A stretch of DNA of 31,897 bases from a virus. The DNA lies in the IMG/VR virus record IMGVR_UViG_3300022074_000215, positions 1 through 31,897 of that record; one strand, written 5' to 3'. Within the stretch, counting starts at the first letter, position 1. The number at the start of each line of letters is the position of its first letter. Positions 1-7,318 of this stretch are shown in pieces. Made by a program: the position numbers and the translations under genes. The notes beneath the pieces are model-generated. The model made no database searches, was not told the DNA's origin, and saw nothing but the letters and a program-made list of their open reading frames with translations.

Positions 1-1
1 T

Positions 2-394
2 CCATTCGATTTCTGGCAGGGTGCTAACTTCAAGTTAAAGGCAAAGAATGTTGCCGGATATCGTAATTATGATTCTAGTGAGTTCGCTGCTGTATCACCA
101 TTATTAGATGATGATGATGCAATGGAATCAATCTGGAAGAAAGAGTTATCTCTTTCTGAGTTTGTTGAACCATCACAGTTCAAGACATATGATGAACTTA
201 AAGTTCGTCTAGAGTATGTTCTTGGTAAGAGAGGTGCTAGACCAGCAGTTCAAGATTCAGAAGTTCAAGAAGAAGAGTATGAGACAACTCCTGTCGCAGA
301 GACAAGAGAAACAGTTTCATCTGTTGCTTCAAGTTCGAGTGAAATTGAGGATGACGATACACTATCGTATTTCCAACGACTCGCTGAAAACTAA
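2..394 (+). CDS. 32: gp32 single-stranded DNA-binding protein, C-terminal part (5' end outside window)
   Basis: The frame is open from base 2 and ends at TAA 392-394, so only the last 130 residues are present. The visible part begins with FDFWQGANFKLKAKNVAGYRNYD, split here as FDFWQGANFKL and KAKNVAGYRNYD, which matches the end of the T4 gp32 OB-fold core (T4 has DGANFVLKVKQVSGFQNYD). It is followed by a KFK-S/T-YDEL segment and a Ser/acid-rich tail ending in DDDTLSYFQRLAEN. In the T4 family gp32 coats ssDNA during replication, recombination and repair, and its acidic tail recruits replication and recombination partners. The first in-frame ATG inside the window (122) is internal and not the real start. 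An intrinsic terminator follows 8 bases after the stop. Confidence 0.9.
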   Translation, partial: PFDFWQGANFKLKAKNVAGYRNYDSSEFAAVSPLLDDDDAMESIWKKELSLSEFVEPSQFKTYDELKVRLEYVLGKRGARPAVQDSEVQEEEYETTPVAETRETVSSVASSSSEIEDDDTLSYFQRLAEN

Positions 395-401
395 AATACT
401 T

Positions 402-424
402 GGGAGGGCAACCTCCCTTTTTTT
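402..424 (+). terminator. Intrinsic terminator after gp32
   Basis: A 6-bp stem, GGGAGG (402-407) with CCTCCC (412-417), encloses a GCAA tetraloop of the stable GNRA class and is followed directly by seven T residues (418-424). It lies between gp32 and the convergent gp53 gene, whose stop codon overlaps the T-tract at 423-425. On the minus strand the same hairpin lacks an immediate T-run, so termination should mainly act on gp32 transcripts. Confidence 0.9.
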
Positions 425-1088
425 ATGGCATGGATATATTTAAATTTTCTGTTTGAACTGTTGTATCATTCACAAATTGTGATGACTTTCCATATATCAT
501 TATATCTCTAAAATCATTTAAAAACTGTTGTAGATATTCATTTTTAAGAACAAAAATAAATCTTTTATTATCATTTAGTCTTGTTTCATGAACATAGTTG
601 GAGATTCCATTTCTAACATTTGTTCCTGATTTTGTCACATAAGTTCCAAGCATATTATCATAATATTTTACAGTAAAATTAGAATTAACTTTTTTACCTT
701 TTGGTAGTACTAAGTGACCCTCACTATCTCTTATTTCTTTTGTTTCATAATATCTTGTTTCATCTATATTTTCACCATACTTATTTGCAGAATAGTTGTA
801 AATTTCTGAAGGATTAAGAGGCCATTCATCACGAATATTAACAATACCTGCACAGGTTATTATCACCCAATCTAATGATGCTGAACCATATAATTCTTCT
901 GCAACATTATCAGGTCTACTTCCCATTGGTATTTCATACTTATTAAAAACAGTTAAACTACTTTGAAGATCCTCTCTTAATTGAACACGACGAAAAAAGT
1001 TTTTAACTTCCAAGTATTCAAGTGACGAATTTTTATCACTTAGAAATGATGGATATTTAATATTAGGTAATTCTCTAAAGTAAGACAT
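423..1088 (-). CDS. 53: gp53 baseplate wedge subunit
   Basis: This 221-residue protein resembles T4-family gp53, the wedge component that helps join wedges around the hub. Visible features are the N-terminal MSYFRELPNIKYPSF segment, a central region rich in PMGSRPDNVAEELYGSASLDWVI (read as two blocks, PMGSRPDNVAEELYG and SASLDWVI), and WPLNPSEIYNY. That 'device present, short travel, next wedge' layout is typical of gp53 in marine T4-like phages. T4 gp53 is slightly shorter (about 196 residues). Its ATG (complement of 1086-1088) overlaps by one base the stop of the gp48-like gene, so the two are translationally coupled. It is the last gene of the four-gene minus-strand operon. Assignment is from remembered family pattern, not a search. 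Confidence 0.8.
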   Translation of the reverse strand: MSYFRELPNIKYPSFLSDKNSSLEYLEVKNFFRRVQLREDLQSSLTVFNKYEIPMGSRPDNVAEELYGSASLDWVIITCAGIVNIRDEWPLNPSEIYNYSANKYGENIDETRYYETKEIRDSEGHLVLPKGKKVNSNFTVKYYDNMLGTYVTKSGTNVRNGISNYVHETRLNDNKRFIFVLKNEYLQQFLNDFRDIMIYGKSSQFVNDTTVQTENLNISMP

Positions 1089-2062
1089 TAGAAACCAACT
1101 CCTCCTGCATCATCATAATCTACATCATAAATTGGTTCTAATTCTTTGAATGAAAGATCTATCTGCATTGAAACTGGTGTTGCATCATCATAGGTTGTAT
1201 ATACACCTTCTCCAGTATAATTGACAGAAACATTAGTTAAGAAACATTGTTTGAATTTATGTAAAAATGGATGATCACTACCACCTTTTTTATAGCGAAG
1301 TTCAAATACATTTGGTGTTTTTAAAAACATACCCGATCCACCGATTGATCCTGTGTTTTTAGTTTTAGGAGCCATGTTTGATTTGAATGATCTTATAATA
1401 TTCTTACATTCCTGTGCCTCTGAAGGACTTCGAGGTGTCATCTTAAATGAAAAATTGAAACTTCTTAGTGTAGGGCCATTAAAAAGTAATTCCATATTTG
1501 GGTTGAAGATCTGACCTGTTTGTCTTGCTAATAGATCCGCAGCAGATACGTTACCTCCTAAAGCACCTATGGCAGCAGATGTTGCTTTGACATTGGCAAA
1601 TTGTGCTGCAGCATCCATGATCGAAGAGTCAGTTCCAACTGTATTCTTCATCTCAGAGGTCATATTTTTTGTTGCTGCTTCATATCCTGCTTCATCTCCT
1701 TTTAACATTGCTGATAATGCTTCACCACCACCTTCAATAGCAGAACCAACTAAACCAGCAGCAGCACCCATAAGAGTATTCATTTTACTCTCACCGTAAT
1801 CTACAGCGTTACCATCTTGAATGTTTGATGGCATTTGTAATATTACACTTCCTAGAATTTTTTTTGCTTTATCTTTCGTTCCGTTTGGGCCAATACGACG
1901 AGTTCCGGGTGCACCAACTAAACTACCACCAGACGCTTGTTTGGTTGGTTGATATTCTACGATTGTAAACTGCAAATAGTCAGTCGTTTCTGTCAGGGCC
2001 TCTAATGGATAGCGAAATCCACCCCCTCTTATCGTTTGTTTTAATATTCTACCGAGTACCAT
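1088..2062 (-). CDS. 48: gp48-like baseplate tail-tube cap protein
   Basis: The product has 324 residues. The N-terminus carries RYPLEALTETTDYLQFTI, close to the RYPLE...TDYL start of T4 gp48. The C-terminal half has a tail-tube-type beta domain with FNFSFKMTPRSPSEAQ, FLKTPNVFELRYK and CFLTNVSVNYTGEGVYTTYD. In T4, gp48 caps the baseplate hub and gp54 then starts tube polymerisation. A central Ala/Gly/Met-rich segment (roughly residues 80-170) looks like an inserted helical region. It overlaps gp53 by one base. A gp54 identity was considered, but the N-terminal pattern and the separate gp54-like protein at 2890 favour gp48. Confidence 0.78.
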   Translation of the reverse strand: MVLGRILKQTIRGGGFRYPLEALTETTDYLQFTIVEYQPTKQASGGSLVGAPGTRRIGPNGTKDKAKKILGSVILQMPSNIQDGNAVDYGESKMNTLMGAAAGLVGSAIEGGGEALSAMLKGDEAGYEAATKNMTSEMKNTVGTDSSIMDAAAQFANVKATSAAIGALGGNVSAADLLARQTGQIFNPNMELLFNGPTLRSFNFSFKMTPRSPSEAQECKNIIRSFKSNMAPKTKNTGSIGGSGMFLKTPNVFELRYKKGGSDHPFLHKFKQCFLTNVSVNYTGEGVYTTYDDATPVSMQIDLSFKELEPIYDVDYDDAGGVGF

Positions 2063-2072
2063 ATTTCTTTTT

Positions 2073-2420
2073 TTAACTATTTAGACGTATTTTACCAAAA
2101 GGTAATGCCTGAAGATCTTTTATCTCTTCAGCATAGACACGATATGTCTGACCAACCAAATTTGAGAACGAATAAGTGCGGTATTGACCATGATGAAAGT
2201 TAACTCCACGAAATCCCCAAGAGTATACTTCTGTGACTGCGACAAGTGGATTGACATCAAATCTTGTATCTGCTTTTTTTGGCACATACGAAAATACAAA
2301 AAATTGACCTGCCTCTGGAGGAGACACACTATCACTGATAACTTCCTCTAGTTGAGTTACTAATTCACTAGGATCTTCGATACCTATGAGTCGATCTAAT
2401 ACTGGACTTATGCGATTCAT
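2073..2420 (-). CDS. Unknown conserved-type protein between gp4 and gp48 (115 aa)
   Basis: I do not recognise a named family. The protein is short, mostly beta-strand in character, with a hydrophobic/aromatic middle (EAGQFFVFSYVPKKADTRFD, then a VYSWGFRGVNFHHGQYRTYSF stretch starting near residue 66). There is no signal peptide or membrane segment. Its ATG overlaps the gp4 stop as ATGA at 2417-2420 and it sits directly before the tube-cap gene, so a role in the tail or in head-tail completion is a reasonable inference from context only. The strong coupling within the operon and full-length frame make it a real gene. Confidence 0.75.
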   Translation of the reverse strand: MNRISPVLDRLIGIEDPSELVTQLEEVISDSVSPPEAGQFFVFSYVPKKADTRFDVNPLVAVTEVYSWGFRGVNFHHGQYRTYSFSNLVGQTYRVYAEEIKDLQALPFGKIRLNS

Positions 2421-2854
2421 TTGATTCCAAGTTCATCCTCTGTCATGATTTTAAATTCATACAAACGGTCTTTACAATAATCAACTGCTGCTTCCCATTT
2501 TGCTTGGTTGCGAGCATATTCATAAACTTCACGTAAATATCCTTTTGTTTGTCTTTTTGGTCTTGATGGAGGTTTTGTTTGTCTTTTTGGTTTAACTTCA
2601 ATAATATATTTTTTAGTCTTTCCCGTTGTCTCTTTTAATTTGACATAAAAGTCTGGAAAGTATCGATGCACTCGATTATCAATTGGAGAACGATATGGTA
2701 TTACAATCTCCTCACTTCCCCATTCGAGTATATTTTGATTCAAATCACAGTAAACCATGAATTTCCTCTCCCAAAGTGATCGATAAATGATGTTTGAGGG
2801 GTTTCCTTTATACTTTCGCGGGTATGATGGTGAGTATCTCCCTTTATATGACAT
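2417..2854 (-). CDS. 4: gp4 head completion protein
   Basis: The 145-residue protein matches T4 gp4 (also called gp50; about 150 residues), needed to complete the DNA-filled head before tail joining. Diagnostic features are the basic N-terminus MSYKGRYSPSYPRKYKGNP, the SLWERKFMVYCD segment and a nuclease-like core: E near WERK, then RYFPDFYVK, then IIEVKPK. The PDFYV...IEVKPK pair resembles the D...ExK signature of PD-(D/E)XK nucleases, a fold previously noted for gp4-type proteins. It is the first gene of the minus-strand operon. Its start codon is the complement of 2852-2854. Confidence 0.85.
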   Translation of the reverse strand: MSYKGRYSPSYPRKYKGNPSNIIYRSLWERKFMVYCDLNQNILEWGSEEIVIPYRSPIDNRVHRYFPDFYVKLKETTGKTKKYIIEVKPKRQTKPPSRPKRQTKGYLREVYEYARNQAKWEAAVDYCKDRLYEFKIMTEDELGIK

Positions 2855-2859
2855 AAATA
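2852..2859 (+). promoter_or_regulatory. Late promoter box CATAAATA
   Basis: CATAAATA fits the NATAAATA late-promoter form described for marine T4-like phages and lies 30 bases before the GTG start at 2890. It overlaps the gp4 start codon on the other strand, so this short interval is a divergent control region. A near-match ACTAAATA lies on the minus strand (complement of 2882-2889) and could serve the gp4 operon, but that is weaker. Confidence 0.55.
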
Positions 2860-2889
2860 TATAAAAACAAAGTCATAAAGGTATTTAGT

Positions 2890-3612
2890 GTGTCGTTAGT
2901 ACAAAGAATCACAATGACTGATGCCAAAGTCAAATTTGGCAACCTATCATTAAACAATCAATATCAAGTTCACTTCGCTGGATTTAATTCAAGCATTGTA
3001 AATTACATCCGAAATAATCTTGGAATACTTAATGCAGACGATTTTATCTCTCGTCAGATGGGTATCCTTTGTTTTGATGCGTCATTACCTACAACTGCTT
3101 TAGCAACTGCAGAGGTCAAAGATAATTTTATGGGTGTTCCTCAAGAATTTGCTCATTCTAGATTATATACAGATATTGATTTTTCTTTCTATGTTGATAA
3201 GGATTATACTCTACTAAGAATATTTGAAGGATGGATGGATTATATAACCAGTGGTGCAGAGAATGAAGTTGGAGACTTACAGAAACCATTTTATCGTAGA
3301 ATGAGATATCCAGATACTTATAAAGTATCTTCAATGTATATTTCTAAGTTTGAAAAAAATCTTGATCGTGCGTTATCATATCAGTTTATCAATGCATTTC
3401 CAAAGTCAATCACACCAATACCAGTGACATATGGAAACGCTGATATATTAAAGGTATCTGTGAGTTTTAACTATGACAGATACGTCGTTAATCGTAAAAG
3501 AAGACAACCAAGTCTTTTATCTACTGGTTTAAATCTGTTTAATTCATTTAGATCAAGTGAGAGTAGACCTGAACCATATAATTCTAATAGACCAGAGACA
3601 GTAGACACATAG
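2890..3612 (+). CDS. gp54-like baseplate tail-tube initiator / tail-tube-fold protein
   Basis: The 240-residue protein has the tail-tube fold pattern shared by T4 gp19 and gp54: SLPTTALATAEV, a strand with DIDFSFYVDKDYTLLRIFEGWMDYI (blocks DIDFSFYVDKDY and LLRIFEGWMDYI), then FINAFPKSITPIPVTYGNAD and VSVSFNYDRYVV. T4 gp54 carries the same order (P-E-N-R-L..., A-M-Q-D-W-V, C-I-P-I-S-V-S-A-P-E-L, T-F-A-Y-R). gp54 starts tail-tube growth on the gp48 cap. I chose GTG 2890 because AAAGG at 2877-2881 is a good ribosome site 8 bases upstream. ATG 2914 is the alternative. A gp19-like tube protein cannot be fully excluded, but length (240 versus about 163) argues for gp54. Confidence 0.6.
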   Translation: MSLVQRITMTDAKVKFGNLSLNNQYQVHFAGFNSSIVNYIRNNLGILNADDFISRQMGILCFDASLPTTALATAEVKDNFMGVPQEFAHSRLYTDIDFSFYVDKDYTLLRIFEGWMDYITSGAENEVGDLQKPFYRRMRYPDTYKVSSMYISKFEKNLDRALSYQFINAFPKSITPIPVTYGNADILKVSVSFNYDRYVVNRKRRQPSLLSTGLNLFNSFRSSESRPEPYNSNRPETVDT

Positions 3613-3642
3613 TAAAAAACATTGTATAATGTAGTATAAATA
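3602..3642 (+). promoter_or_regulatory. Tandem sigma70-type and late promoters before gp26
   Basis: TAGACA (3602-3607), a 17-base spacer and TATAAT (3625-3630) make a near-consensus sigma70 promoter that overlaps the end of the upstream gene. A full late box TATAAATA follows at 3635-3642, 20 bases before the gp26 start. Together they could allow both early/middle and late transcription of the gp26 cassette. Found by eye; no transcription data. Confidence 0.6.
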
Positions 3643-3661
3643 AAATACTGAATAAAATATC

Positions 3662-4390
3662 ATGCCATTACCCAAGATTAATACTCCAACGTATGAATTG
3701 ACTCTTCCTTCAAATAAGAAAAAAGTTAAATACCGTCCTTTTTTAGTCCGTGAAGAGAAGATATTAGTTCTTGCTTTGGAATCTGAAGACCAAAAACAAA
3801 TTACTGACGCGATTATACAAATTATTGGTGATTGTTTAATTACAAAAAATATTGACGTAACCAAGTTACCTACTTTTGATATTGAATATTTGTTCTTAAA
3901 TGTGAGATCAAAATCAGTTGGTGAAACAGTTGAAGTAAATGTTACCTGCCCTGATGATGGTAAAACTAAAGTTGAGACATCTATCAATATAGATGATATT
4001 AAAGTTATAAAGGATAAAAATCACAAGTTAATTGTTCAACTTGACGATAAGTATTCTATGAAATTGAAATATCCAACATTAGATCAATTCATTGAAAATA
4101 ATTTTGATTTTGAAATGGCAGAAGCGAAAGAATCAGTTTCAGCAGCGATGTCGATGCTATCAACATGTATTGATATGATTTATGATGATCAAGAAAGTTG
4201 GGATGCATCTGAAAGCACAAAAGAGGAACTTGATGAGTTTATTGATCAAATGAATACTAAACAATTTCAAGAGGTTGAACAGTTTTTTAAAACTATGCCT
4301 AAATTAAGTCATACGTTAAAGGTTAAAAATCCTCAAACTGATGTTGAATCTGAAGTTGTATTGGAGGGTCTGGCAAGTTTTTTCAGCTAG
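3662..4390 (+). CDS. 26: gp26 baseplate hub assembly protein (probable tail-assembly chaperone)
   Basis: The 242-residue protein matches the T4 gp26 baseplate family: N-terminal PLPKINTPTYELTLPS, then KYRPFLVREEKILVLALES, a zinc-free VNVTCPDDG segment, and an acidic helical C-terminal half. In T4, gp26 is genetically needed for hub assembly. The stop TAG (4388-4390) follows TTT TTC AGC. The heptamer T TTT TTC (4378-4384), a 6-base spacer and a strong hairpin predict a -1 frameshift into the gp51-like frame, giving a 302-residue fusion. No clear Shine-Dalgarno lies before ATG 3662. Promoters lie at 3602-3642. The tape-measure-like gene follows, as with lambda G/GT/H. Confidence 0.88.
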   Translation: MPLPKINTPTYELTLPSNKKKVKYRPFLVREEKILVLALESEDQKQITDAIIQIIGDCLITKNIDVTKLPTFDIEYLFLNVRSKSVGETVEVNVTCPDDGKTKVETSINIDDIKVIKDKNHKLIVQLDDKYSMKLKYPTLDQFIENNFDFEMAEAKESVSAAMSMLSTCIDMIYDDQESWDASESTKEELDEFIDQMNTKQFQEVEQFFKTMPKLSHTLKVKNPQTDVESEVVLEGLASFFS

Positions 4391-4419
4391 GTATGGCTCA
4401 TATGAGTCTGGAGTCATAC
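4378..4419 (+). promoter_or_regulatory. Predicted programmed -1 ribosomal frameshift signal
   Basis: The slippery heptamer T TTT TTC is at 4378-4384, in the correct phase (zero-frame codons TTT and TTC, gp26 residues 240-241). Spacer AGCTAG (4385-4390) is 6 bases and includes the gp26 stop. Stem GTATGGCTC (4391-4399) pairs with GAGTCATAC (4411-4419): nine pairs with one G-U, around an 11-base loop. After slippage reading continues CAG CTA GGT ATG GCT, which is the frame of the gp51-like gene. All three elements of a classical -1 frameshift site are visible; efficiency is unknown. Confidence 0.8.
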
Positions 4420-4569
4420 TATAAAGTTAACTTTGCCTTGGTTCAGCATCATAAATACTCTTTGACAGAGATAGAAAATATGATGCCTTGGGAACGAGAT
4501 GTCTATGTAACTCTCTTGAAACAATATATTGAAGAAGAAAATCTAAAAGCACAACAACGTAAATCATAG
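4393..4569 (+). CDS. 51: gp51-like baseplate hub assembly protein, short; probably made as gp26-gp51 frameshift fusion
   Basis: This frame of 58 residues (MAHMSLESYYKVNF, then ALVQHHKYSLTEIENMMPWE, then helices ending KAQQRKS) resembles the short 'baseplate hub assembly catalyst' proteins of marine T4-like phages. Its pattern of hYSLxEIExMxPWERDxYVxLL is that of tail-assembly-chaperone C-terminal (T-type) domains. T4 gp51 is much longer, so the name is tentative. ATG 4393 lies inside the frameshift hairpin and has no spaced ribosome site. ATG 4402 is in the loop with AGGT 9 bases upstream. Expression as a -1 fusion with gp26 (302 residues) is likely, with some independent initiation possible. 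The stop overlaps the next gene's GTG by one base. Confidence 0.72.
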   Translation: MAHMSLESYYKVNFALVQHHKYSLTEIENMMPWERDVYVTLLKQYIEEENLKAQQRKS

Positions 4570-6194
4570 TGGCGAAAGCATTACCAAAAATTAATGACAT
4601 AAAGAAAACACCTATGAAAGAGGTGTTAGGGGAAGGTGATGCACCTAAAAAAGGAAGAGGAAGACCTAAAAAATTACAGACACCTGCAGAGGTAGAGGCA
4701 GATATAAATCTAAGAGAATTTCAAAAACTTAAGAAAAAATTTGATAAATTAAAAGCATCTAAAAAGGCAAAGATAACTCCAGCAAAACTTTCTCCTGCAT
4801 TTTACGCATTAGATGCAGGACTTAAATTAGAGGAGGAAAACAAAGTCCAGACAGAGAAGATAACAAAATTAATTACAATACAAAAATTACATAGAGAAAA
4901 TCATCAGAAAGAAAAATCAGAAATTGCAGAGATTAACAATGTGTTGACTGGCATTGCTGAATTTATCAAGTCAGATTATGAGTCAAGAGTTGACGCAGTA
5001 GATACAGATAATAGTCAAATGAGAGAAGACGCTGCTAAAGACGATCAAGCGAAAGAAGAAAAGGGATTAGAAGCAACTGGTAAGAAAACAGGTAATAAAA
5101 TAGGTAAAACAGCACAAGGTATTATATCTCCAGTTAAAGGTGTATTTCAAAGATTGATGGATGCAGTCACTGCAATAGGTCTAGGTATAGGTGCGAGTGC
5201 TGCATTCAAATTTCTTGCAAGACCAGAAATTTTTGAGAAGTTAACTGGTGTTTTTGATTTTATTGGAAAACATTTTAAGTGGATTCTTGGTGGATTAGGT
5301 GCAATTGCTTTGATTGGAATAATTGGGCCTATTATTGCGATTGGATCTGCTATTGGAGGTGTTATCGCTGCAATCGCGGGTGCTGCTGTCATTGTTGCTA
5401 AGATTGCTTTGATCATAGGAGGTATTATATTAGCAATCAAAGGTGCTACTGATGTATTCAAATGGTTGCGTGGTGATTCACTAGGTGATTCAGTAGTGTC
5501 AGATGCGAGAAAAGAAAATAGAGAGAGTATGAAAGAACAAGGTGTTGAAAAGGCACATATAAGTGGTATTTTTGGTGAAAGATATCGTGTGGAGCGTGAT
5601 GGTGAAATGGTGAAATTAAAGTATAAAGAACTCACACCAGATGAACAGGCAATTGTTGATCAGTTCAAAGCAAGAGATCAGGAAATTAAAGATACAGCAA
5701 AAGAGAGAAGGCAAGAAAAAAGTGCAGCAGAGAAGAGAATAAAAGGAGAAAGAAAGGAGGAACTACAGAGACTGAATATGGAGGCAAAACAGACTAAGGA
5801 TTTTACTGCTAAAAAAGCATTTGAGAAAGAGACAAAAAGATTAATTAAAGAAGAACATGGTGAAATTGATAAAAAATATGAAGAGACATTTACTGCAAGA
5901 AAGGTTGGGGGAGATGCTTCTGGATTAACAATGGTCGGTGAGGATGGCCCCGAAATTGTTGATTTCAAAACTGCTGTAAACATAGTACCGGCACATCGAA
6001 CTCAGGAGACTCTAAAAACTCTAGGGGAAAGTGGTGGAACAAATGTTATATCGATGGATTTACCTCCAATTACAACACCTGCACCAGAGGTCAATGTAGG
6101 AACACCTCCTGCTACTACAGAACAAAGTATTCCTTCGATTAACCCATTTAACACTTACATGGTGCTTACCCCAGAAATTCTAAAGATTAGTTAA
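4569..6194 (+). CDS. Tape-measure-like protein with hydrophobic centre
   Basis: The 541-residue protein has a basic N-terminus (KKGRGRPKK near residue 28), coiled-coil-like charged helices (about 45-165), a hydrophobic Gly/Ala/Ile block (about 195-300, several possible membrane-spanning helices), a second charged coiled coil, and GLTMVGEDGPEIVDFKTAV at about 453-471. The GE-x-GPE motif is a familiar C-terminal feature of tail tape-measure proteins. Length is close to the T4 tape measure gp29 (about 590). Position directly after the gp26/gp51 pair also fits. Start GTG 4569 overlaps the upstream TAG; no later start gives a better context. The tape measure sets tail length and may enter the host envelope. 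Confidence 0.68.
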   Translation: MAKALPKINDIKKTPMKEVLGEGDAPKKGRGRPKKLQTPAEVEADINLREFQKLKKKFDKLKASKKAKITPAKLSPAFYALDAGLKLEEENKVQTEKITKLITIQKLHRENHQKEKSEIAEINNVLTGIAEFIKSDYESRVDAVDTDNSQMREDAAKDDQAKEEKGLEATGKKTGNKIGKTAQGIISPVKGVFQRLMDAVTAIGLGIGASAAFKFLARPEIFEKLTGVFDFIGKHFKWILGGLGAIALIGIIGPIIAIGSAIGGVIAAIAGAAVIVAKIALIIGGIILAIKGATDVFKWLRGDSLGDSVVSDARKENRESMKEQGVEKAHISGIFGERYRVERDGEMVKLKYKELTPDEQAIVDQFKARDQEIKDTAKERRQEKSAAEKRIKGERKEELQRLNMEAKQTKDFTAKKAFEKETKRLIKEEHGEIDKKYEETFTARKVGGDASGLTMVGEDGPEIVDFKTAVNIVPAHRTQETLKTLGESGGTNVISMDLPPITTPAPEVNVGTPPATTEQSIPSINPFNTYMVLTPEILKIS

Positions 6195-7318
6195 TGTCAT
6201 CAACAGCAGAACTAAAAAAAATAAAACTCAACGTCACTAATATCAAAAGTGTATTATTGGATGGTAAGAAGGCTGTTGATGACAAAAAGAAAGATCGTGA
6301 GGATTTTTTAAATAAACTGGCAGAGGAGAAAAAACAAAAACAAGAAGAAAAGGGTCTTGAAAAACCCATAAAACCTGAACAAAAGAAACCTGATTTAAAA
6401 TCTCCTGTCAAGTCATCGATGGGATTGATGAATCGAATATTTAGCTTTGTAGGTGCAATAGTCGGTGGTATTGTTGTGAAGGCACTTCCTGATATAATAG
6501 ATGCTGTTAAAAAAGTTATTGAGTATGTAAAACCAATATTTCAAAAAATAGTAGAGGGATTGCAACCAGTATTTAAATTTATAGGAGGATTTTTTAAAGA
6601 TACAGGATCTTATGATTCTGAAAAAGAGAAAGTAGATGGAAACATAGAAGAAGCAAATTTATTAAGTACTGGTATTGGTGATCAAGCAGGTGAGTTAACT
6701 AAAGCAGGTGAAGATGTTGCAAATGAAAATAAAGGATTAGGAAAAAATTCTAATGCGTTAGGTGGTGAAGAGAAGGGATTACTAAAAGACCGAGAAGAGA
6801 GAAAGGAAGATAATGAGGAGATGAAAGAGTTTGAGGAAGAACGTAATGAATTAAAAAAAGAAGCTGAAATTGCCAAAAAAACTGGAGAAACAGATATATC
6901 AGGTACTCTGAAGAAACAAGCAGGTGGTGAAGAATTTACTTCCGATCCTACAACAGTTACGTTAGAGAGTTCAAATACTACAAGTGAAGATTCTAATTTT
7001 CTTGATAAAGTATCTAAATCAAAATTTACTGGTGTAAAAGTGCTAACTGCACCAGTAGCACCAGTGCGAGAAGATTTTCCAAGAACAAGAGCAGGAATGA
7101 AAGCTTATATGACTGCTGTTAAAAACTATAATGTACAATACAAAGAATTTAAACAAACACAAAAAAATCTTATCAAACCAAGTGAGAGTAATAAGAATGG
7201 ATTAACTGCGTTAAATAAGACAGATGGACTCACTAGCATGAATGGTTCAGGTAGCACAACGATTGTTTATCAAAGACAAGTAGTACAAGTTCCAGTTGCA
7301 ACACCAATTAAAGTATAA
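6194..7318 (+). CDS. Tape-measure partner-like tail protein (unknown)
   Basis: The 374-residue protein has the same architecture as its upstream neighbour on a smaller scale: charged coiled coil (about 1-75), an amphipathic/hydrophobic stretch LMNRIFSFVGAIVGGIVVKA near 76-95 followed by helices to about 137, then acidic coiled coil (about 145-235) and a Thr/Ser/Pro-rich tail. No catalytic motif is visible. TAATG overlap joins it to the 541-residue gene and its own end overlaps the hub gene. It may be a second tape-measure or hub-core subunit; this is inferred from composition and position only. Confidence 0.6.
   Translation: MSSTAELKKIKLNVTNIKSVLLDGKKAVDDKKKDREDFLNKLAEEKKQKQEEKGLEKPIKPEQKKPDLKSPVKSSMGLMNRIFSFVGAIVGGIVVKALPDIIDAVKKVIEYVKPIFQKIVEGLQPVFKFIGGFFKDTGSYDSEKEKVDGNIEEANLLSTGIGDQAGELTKAGEDVANENKGLGKNSNALGGEEKGLLKDREERKEDNEEMKEFEEERNELKKEAEIAKKTGETDISGTLKKQAGGEEFTSDPTTVTLESSNTTSEDSNFLDKVSKSKFTGVKVLTAPVAPVREDFPRTRAGMKAYMTAVKNYNVQYKEFKQTQKNLIKPSESNKNGLTALNKTDGLTSMNGSGSTTIVYQRQVVQVPVATPIKV

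Noticed and set aside
1569-1799. Plus-strand Ala-rich frame of 76 codons within gp48
   Set aside because: Antisense shadow of the Ala/Gly/Met-rich segment of gp48.
3553-3987. Minus-strand frame of 144 codons with hydrophobic end
   Set aside because: It runs against gp26 and the end of the upstream gene, across their promoters; no coding signal beyond openness.
4450-4457. CATAAATA inside the gp51-like frame
   Set aside because: It fits the late motif but lies 112 bases before the next start, inside coding sequence, and such 8-mers are expected by chance in AT-rich DNA.
5147-5983. Minus-strand open frames rich in Ile/Pro/Ser
   Set aside because: They mirror the hydrophobic and Lys/Glu-rich stretches of the tape-measure-like gene and would need the strand opposite to a tightly packed operon.
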